Below, in pieces: positions 7,025 through 9,604 of a stretch of DNA of 9,604 bases. Within the stretch, counting starts at the first letter, position 1. Each line of letters opens with the position of its first letter. The notes under the pieces were generated by a model. That model worked only from the letters and a program-made list of their open reading frames with translations, made no database searches and was not told the origin of the DNA. The position numbers and the translations under genes are program-made. This DNA comes from Bacteroidales bacterium UBA7574 (GTDB taxonomy: Bacteria; Bacteroidota; Bacteroidia; Bacteroidales; Paludibacteraceae): NCBI GenBank assembly GCA_002479035.1, contig DLLA01000166.1, forward strand, positions 1-9,604, read 5' to 3'.

Positions 7025-7141
7025 CCGTTAATAAGCCGTTAATCATAGTGGACAAATGCTCCATCAAAGTCCATCAAAACGCCATTAGATAGCCATTAAT
7101 ACTCTGATAAACATATAATTAAAACCATTAATTAACCATCA
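7025..7141. repeat. Array of CCRTYA motifs with about 11-base spacing
   Basis: Eight copies of CC(A/G)T(T/C)A begin at 7025, 7036, 7061, 7071, 7082, 7093, 7125 and 7136. Within groups the spacing is 11, 10, 11, 11 and 11 bases, close to one DNA helical turn. The array lies just upstream of the promoter of the triple-repeat protein, where activator or repressor sites would be expected. It could equally be a decayed tandem repeat. Confidence 0.5.
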
Positions 7142-7172
7142 ATTTCGATAGTCATAATGAGTAAACAATGCT

Positions 7173-7212
7173 CAACAACTAACCAACAACTAACCAACAA
7201 CTAACCAACAAC
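7173..7212. repeat. Short tandem repeat, 11-base unit, three exact copies
   Basis: CAACTAACCAA is repeated exactly at 7176-7186, 7187-7197 and 7198-7208, with partial units on both sides. The unit length equals the spacing of the neighbouring CCRTYA motifs. It is non-coding and A/C-rich on the plus strand. Confidence 0.9.
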
Positions 7213-7248
7213 AATAACAGAACTCCATTAAACTTGCCAAACATCACT

Positions 7249-7284
7249 ATAAAACAAATAGGGGCGTCCTCCCGACGACCCTAT
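7249..7284 (-). terminator. Probable intrinsic terminator of the acyl-CoA synthetase gene
   Basis: ATAGGGGCGTC (7258-7268) pairs with GACGACCCTAT (7274-7284) over 11 positions with one mismatch and a 5-base loop. On the minus strand the stem is followed by TTTGTTTTAT, a U-rich tract. It stands about 130 bases after the synthetase stop codon. Confidence 0.65.
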
Positions 7285-7304
7285 TCTTAACATACAATCA
7301 AAAC

Positions 7305-7334
7305 TATAGATTTCTTAAAGAACAGAAATCTATT
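7305..7334. repeat. Inverted repeat downstream of the acyl-CoA synthetase gene
   Basis: ATAGATTTCT (7306-7315) and AGAAATCTAT (7324-7333) form a perfect 10-base inverted repeat around an 8-base loop. No clean U-run follows on either strand. It may be a 3' RNA stabiliser or a protein-binding site between the synthetase stop and its terminator. Confidence 0.5.
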
Positions 7335-7412
7335 TCAATTTTACATAATCACACATTACTTCTAAATTCATACACGTTTTATTCTCTTACAAAAATCGTG
7401 CCTAAACGCAAT

Positions 7413-9059
7413 TTATTTGTACATAAATCGTTTGATACTTCTCTTGGGAGTCTTCTCAAACTCTTTGTCCACCAACTCGATAGCCACCACTTGGCTGTAT
7501 TGGGGCAGTTGCTTGTTCAGGCGTTGGCGGTTCGATTCCATCACCTCCGCCAGCGGTTTCTGCTGTTTGCCCGAGTTGGAGGTATCAGGATAAACCAACG
7601 CAACCAACTTGCCATCACGCTCCACCACTACAGATTCCACCACCTGAGGCAGGCTATTCAGTTTGCCCTCAATCTCCTCCGGATAGATGTTCTGCCCGCT
7701 CGGACCGAGCAACATATTCTTGCTGCGCCCGCGAAGGAACAGATTACCGTCCTTATCGATGATACCGAGGTCGCCCGTACGCATCCAACAGTCTGCGGTA
7801 AACGCCTGATTGGTAGCCTCTTCGTTTTTGTAGTAGCCCATCATCACATTCACACCGCGCACCTGCAGTTCGCCCTCTTTCTTGGCAGCGTCGTCGGAGT
7901 CAATGCGCAACTCCATGCCCACAATCGCCTTGCCACAAGAGCGGTATGCATAACGCCACCAGTCCTCGTAGGTGATGAGCGGTGCACACTCGGTCATACC
8001 ATAGCCCACGCAGTAGATAAAGTGCATATCACGCATACATTTCTCCACCTCTTCGTTGAGCGCGGCACCGCCGATAATCAGGTAACGCAACTTGCCGCCA
8101 AAGGCAGCCATCAGTTTGTCATTCACCTTCTTACGCAGCACCTTGCTGATACCCGGGGTGTTCCACAGCACTTTCATCACGGGTTTGTTGATGACCGGCA
8201 GCACACTCTTCTTGATAATCTTTTCGATGACCAGCGGCACCGTCAGTATCATGAACGGATGCACTTCCGCAAACGCCTTCATCAGGGTGCTTGGCGTGGG
8301 TGCTTTCGTCAGGAAATACACCTGCGCCCCATCGCAGACCTGATAGAGAAATTCGTACATCAACCCGAACATGTGTGCTATCGGCAGCATGGACAGCACC
8401 GCATCCCCCGCCTTGTGCGGAATACGCTTCAGCGCGAAATCCACGTTACCGCTCAGGTTCAAGTGGCTGAGCATCACGCCTTTGGGCGAAGAGGTCGTCC
8501 CCGACGTATAGTTGATGAGTGCCAACTCGTTGAGGTTGTCGGTCGGATAATTCACATCGCTCGGCTGTACCCCTTTCGGATACTTCGCCTTGAAAGCCTT
8601 ATCCACGCCCTCATTGTATATCTTCTCCACGTCCCCGTTTGCCGAGTGGTAGAGCGAGAAATCGTCCATAAACACCACACCCAGCAGGTTGGGCATAGCG
8701 GCGGGGTCAATCTTCTTCCGCACATTCGGACCTACATACAGCAGTCGTGCGTCCGAGTGATTCACAAGGTTCTGCACACCCTCACCCGTAAAATCAGGTA
8801 AGATGCTGACAGCCACCGCCTTGTACGACTCTATTGCCAAGAACACCACGCCCCAGTTCGCGCAATTGCGCCCGCAAAGGGCTATCTTATCCCCCTCTTG
8901 TATCCCCAACTCCTTGAACGTAACATGCAAACGTGCAATCTGTGCTGCCAATTCGCCGTACGTATAACTGTTCGTTCCGTCCAAATCCTTCAGAGCCAAC
9001 TCCGACCAACGGTTCTTTATTGTACTCTGGAGATATTCCAGATAATGCTTCAATTCCAT
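7413..9059 (-). CDS. Long-chain fatty acid-CoA ligase (AMP-binding acyl-CoA synthetase)
   Basis: This 548-residue ANL-superfamily enzyme should activate fatty acids with ATP and CoA through an acyl-adenylate. Motifs in order: the phosphate-binding loop YTSGTTSSPKG (184-194), where the usual Gly after TT is Ser; LPIAHMFG (225-232); a GG-containing block (330-331); GYGMTECAP (352-360); TGDLG (428-432); and the hinge region with RGRSKNML (443-450) and QNIYPEEIE. The C-terminus reads EKTPKRSIKRF (535-545). By alignment with the TPT.KLKR or GKILRR ends of other synthetases, the usual A10 lysine position seems to hold S541, with K539 and K543 nearby. The length is normal for the family. The start is the only ATG close to the conserved N-terminus (MELKHYLEYLQ). 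It stands alone, with its own promoter and terminator, downstream of dnaK. The name fadD would be reasonable, but orthology with the E. coli gene is not shown. Confidence 0.92.
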   Translation of the reverse strand: MELKHYLEYLQSTIKNRWSELALKDLDGTNSYTYGELAAQIARLHVTFKELGIQEGDKIALCGRNCANWGVVFLAIESYKAVAVSILPDFTGEGVQNLVNHSDARLLYVGPNVRKKIDPAAMPNLLGVVFMDDFSLYHSANGDVEKIYNEGVDKAFKAKYPKGVQPSDVNYPTDNLNELALINYTSGTTSSPKGVMLSHLNLSGNVDFALKRIPHKAGDAVLSMLPIAHMFGLMYEFLYQVCDGAQVYFLTKAPTPSTLMKAFAEVHPFMILTVPLVIEKIIKKSVLPVINKPVMKVLWNTPGISKVLRKKVNDKLMAAFGGKLRYLIIGGAALNEEVEKCMRDMHFIYCVGYGMTECAPLITYEDWWRYAYRSCGKAIVGMELRIDSDDAAKKEGELQVRGVNVMMGYYKNEEATNQAFTADCWMRTGDLGIIDKDGNLFLRGRSKNMLLGPSGQNIYPEEIEGKLNSLPQVVESVVVERDGKLVALVYPDTSNSGKQQKPLAEVMESNRQRLNKQLPQYSQVVAIELVDKEFEKTPKRSIKRFMYK

Positions 9060-9149
9060 CTTTTACTAATCACTTAAAAATCAAACATATCCTACTCCTA
9101 TTCTTGGGGAACAAGATGCCCCACGCAGTCCACCACTCAATTTCGGTCG
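9060..9149 (-). other. 5' leader of the acyl-CoA synthetase gene
   Basis: About 85 bases of predicted untranslated leader lie between the promoter and the ATG at 9059. A weak fold is possible between GGGG (9106-9109) and CCCC (9119-9122). No known riboswitch was recognised. Confidence 0.4.
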
Positions 9150-9157
9150 CAAAGGTA
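9150..9157 (-). promoter_or_regulatory. -7 promoter box for the acyl-CoA synthetase gene
   Basis: On the minus strand TACCTTTG is an exact TAnnTTTG box, followed by CGACCGAAA, much like the box ahead of the PH-domain gene. No clear TTG-type -33 element is found 19-21 bases upstream, so the promoter may be weaker or need an activator. Confidence 0.6.
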
Positions 9158-9300
9158 ATATAAAAATATCGAACGCTTGTTCAGATAACGACTTTTTAAT
9201 ACGTTATGATTAGATTTAATACAATTTATCCATATCATTTGGTACGACATTGCCGATATTTGTTCACAAAACGCCGAATATCAATGGCACCACCATAAAT
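9158..9300. other. Intergenic DNA without a recognised gene
   Basis: AT-rich sequence between the synthetase promoter and the dnaK terminator. The only structure seen is a weak inverted pair, GATATT and AATATC, about 16 bases apart around 9255-9282. No RNA gene or small coding region could be supported. Confidence 0.5.
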
Positions 9301-9340
9301 AAAAAAAGACCGTCTGACATTTTGTCAAACAGCCTTTTTG
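9301..9340 (-). terminator. Intrinsic terminator of dnaK
   Basis: On the minus strand, AAAAAGGCTGTTTGAC pairs with GTCAGACGGTCTTTTT over 16 positions around the loop AAAAT, and seven T residues close the element. Three of the pairs are G-U wobbles in minus-strand RNA and would be A-C mismatches in plus-strand RNA, which fixes the orientation. It lies about 65 bases after the dnaK stop. Confidence 0.85.
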
Positions 9341-9346
9341 GTGAAT

Positions 9347-9399
9347 TACCGCGTGTAAAGTACTACGTGTAGATTACCACGTGTCAGTTACGTTGCGTA
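9347..9399. repeat. Degenerate 14-base-period repeat behind dnaK
   Basis: Four similar 11-base cores start exactly 14 bases apart: TACCGCGTGTA (9347), TACTACGTGTA (9361), TACCACGTGTC (9375) and TACGTTGCGTA (9389). The first three agree at eight of eleven positions; the fourth is weaker. The array lies between the dnaK stop codon and its terminator, so it would be part of the 3' untranslated RNA. Confidence 0.6.
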
Positions 9400-9403
9400 T
9401 GTT

Positions 9404-9604
9404 TTACTTCACTTCCTCGAAATCAACATCCTCGGCACCGCCGTCGTTGTTGCCCGAGTTGGAAGAACTACCGTTGTTTTGTGCGCCGCTGAAATCTGCG
9501 TTCTGTGCACCTGCTCCCGCATTATTCTGTGCGTTGTACATCTCTGCACTTGCAGCCTGGAATGCGGTCATCAGTGCGTTGTTGGCAGCCTCGCAAGCGT
9601 CGGC
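9404..9604 (-). CDS. dnaK: Chaperone protein DnaK (Hsp70), C-terminal 66 residues
   Basis: Only the end of the gene is inside the window; it continues to the right. The visible residues begin with a helical part (ADACEAANNALMTAFQAAS) from the end of the lid, then a flexible Gln-, Asn-, Gly- and Ser-rich linker, and end in GGAEDVDFEEVK and a TAA stop at 9404-9406. This low-complexity linker followed by the acidic DVDFEEVK end is the hallmark of bacterial DnaK, in which the tail contributes to chaperone activity. Full-length proteins have about 635 residues. The ATPase and substrate-binding domains are not in view, so the identification rests on the tail alone, but this tail is highly characteristic. 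A strong terminator 65 bases downstream indicates that dnaK is the last gene of its transcript. Confidence 0.9.
   Translation of the reverse strand, partial: ADACEAANNALMTAFQAASAEMYNAQNNAGAGAQNADFSGAQNNGSSSNSGNNDGGAEDVDFEEVK

Noticed and set aside
7025..7212. CRISPR-like array
   Set aside because: The repeat units are 6 to 11 bases with no spacers of constant length and no cas genes nearby. This is a short tandem or phased motif region, not a CRISPR.
7000..7334. Insertion sequence or MITE bounded by target duplications
   Set aside because: The 13-base direct repeats have no terminal inverted repeats just inside them and there is no transposase, so only the repeats themselves are reported.
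7398..8801. Long open reading frame of 467 codons on the plus strand
   Set aside because: It lies entirely opposite the acyl-CoA synthetase, is rich in His, Arg and Val with no recognisable domain, and has no promoter. It is a shadow of the codon pattern of the real gene.
9060..9149. Riboswitch in the acyl-CoA synthetase leader
   Set aside because: The leader is short and AT-rich, with only a weak four-base G/C pairing and no conserved core that I recognise.

Overview
The window reads as ordinary chromosome of a member of the Bacteroidota, most likely an uncultured gut-type member of the order Bacteroidales. The grounds are the TAnnTTTG -7 promoter boxes with a TTG-type -33 element 20 bases upstream, the lack of strong Shine-Dalgarno sequences, an S9B dipeptidyl peptidase IV of the Bacteroidales kind, a FISUMP-like secreted repeat protein with a short basic/aromatic C-terminal tail, and a DnaK tail ending in DVDFEEVK. 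No mobile element, CRISPR array, tRNA or rRNA was seen.

Layout, left to right: (1) positions 1-2491, minus strand, a probable two-gene operon. Exported dipeptidyl peptidase IV comes first, then, after a 42-base gap, an MFS permease that runs off the left edge. Its promoter lies at 2552-2583. (2) 2589-3422, minus strand, a membrane-anchored LuxR/GerE-type regulator whose stop codon nearly touches that promoter. (3) 3505-4116, plus strand, a divergent small membrane protein with a PH-like domain, driven by a near-ideal Bacteroidota promoter. (4) 4150-4214, a nested hairpin between convergent genes. (5) 4231-6912, minus strand, a large secreted protein made of three copies of a FISUMP-like domain, with its own promoter at 6961-6992. 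(6) 6993-7412, an AT-rich intergenic stretch with an unusual set of short motifs repeating every 11 bases, a terminator and an inverted repeat. (7) 7413-9059, minus strand, a long-chain acyl-CoA synthetase. (8) 9060-9403, a leader and promoter for that gene, the dnaK terminator and a 14-base-period degenerate repeat. (9) 9404-9604, the C-terminal 66 codons of dnaK.

Most of these genes look like independent transcription units. The clearest functional link is the peptidase plus permease pair (export, degradation and uptake of nutrients). The regulator immediately upstream is a candidate controller of it, and of the divergent PH-domain gene. I did not find a convincing new multi-gene system. 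The most unusual signals are the helically phased 11-base array upstream of the repeat-protein promoter, the 14-base array behind dnaK, the regulator that seems to have lost its sensor region, and the triplicated surface-type protein.
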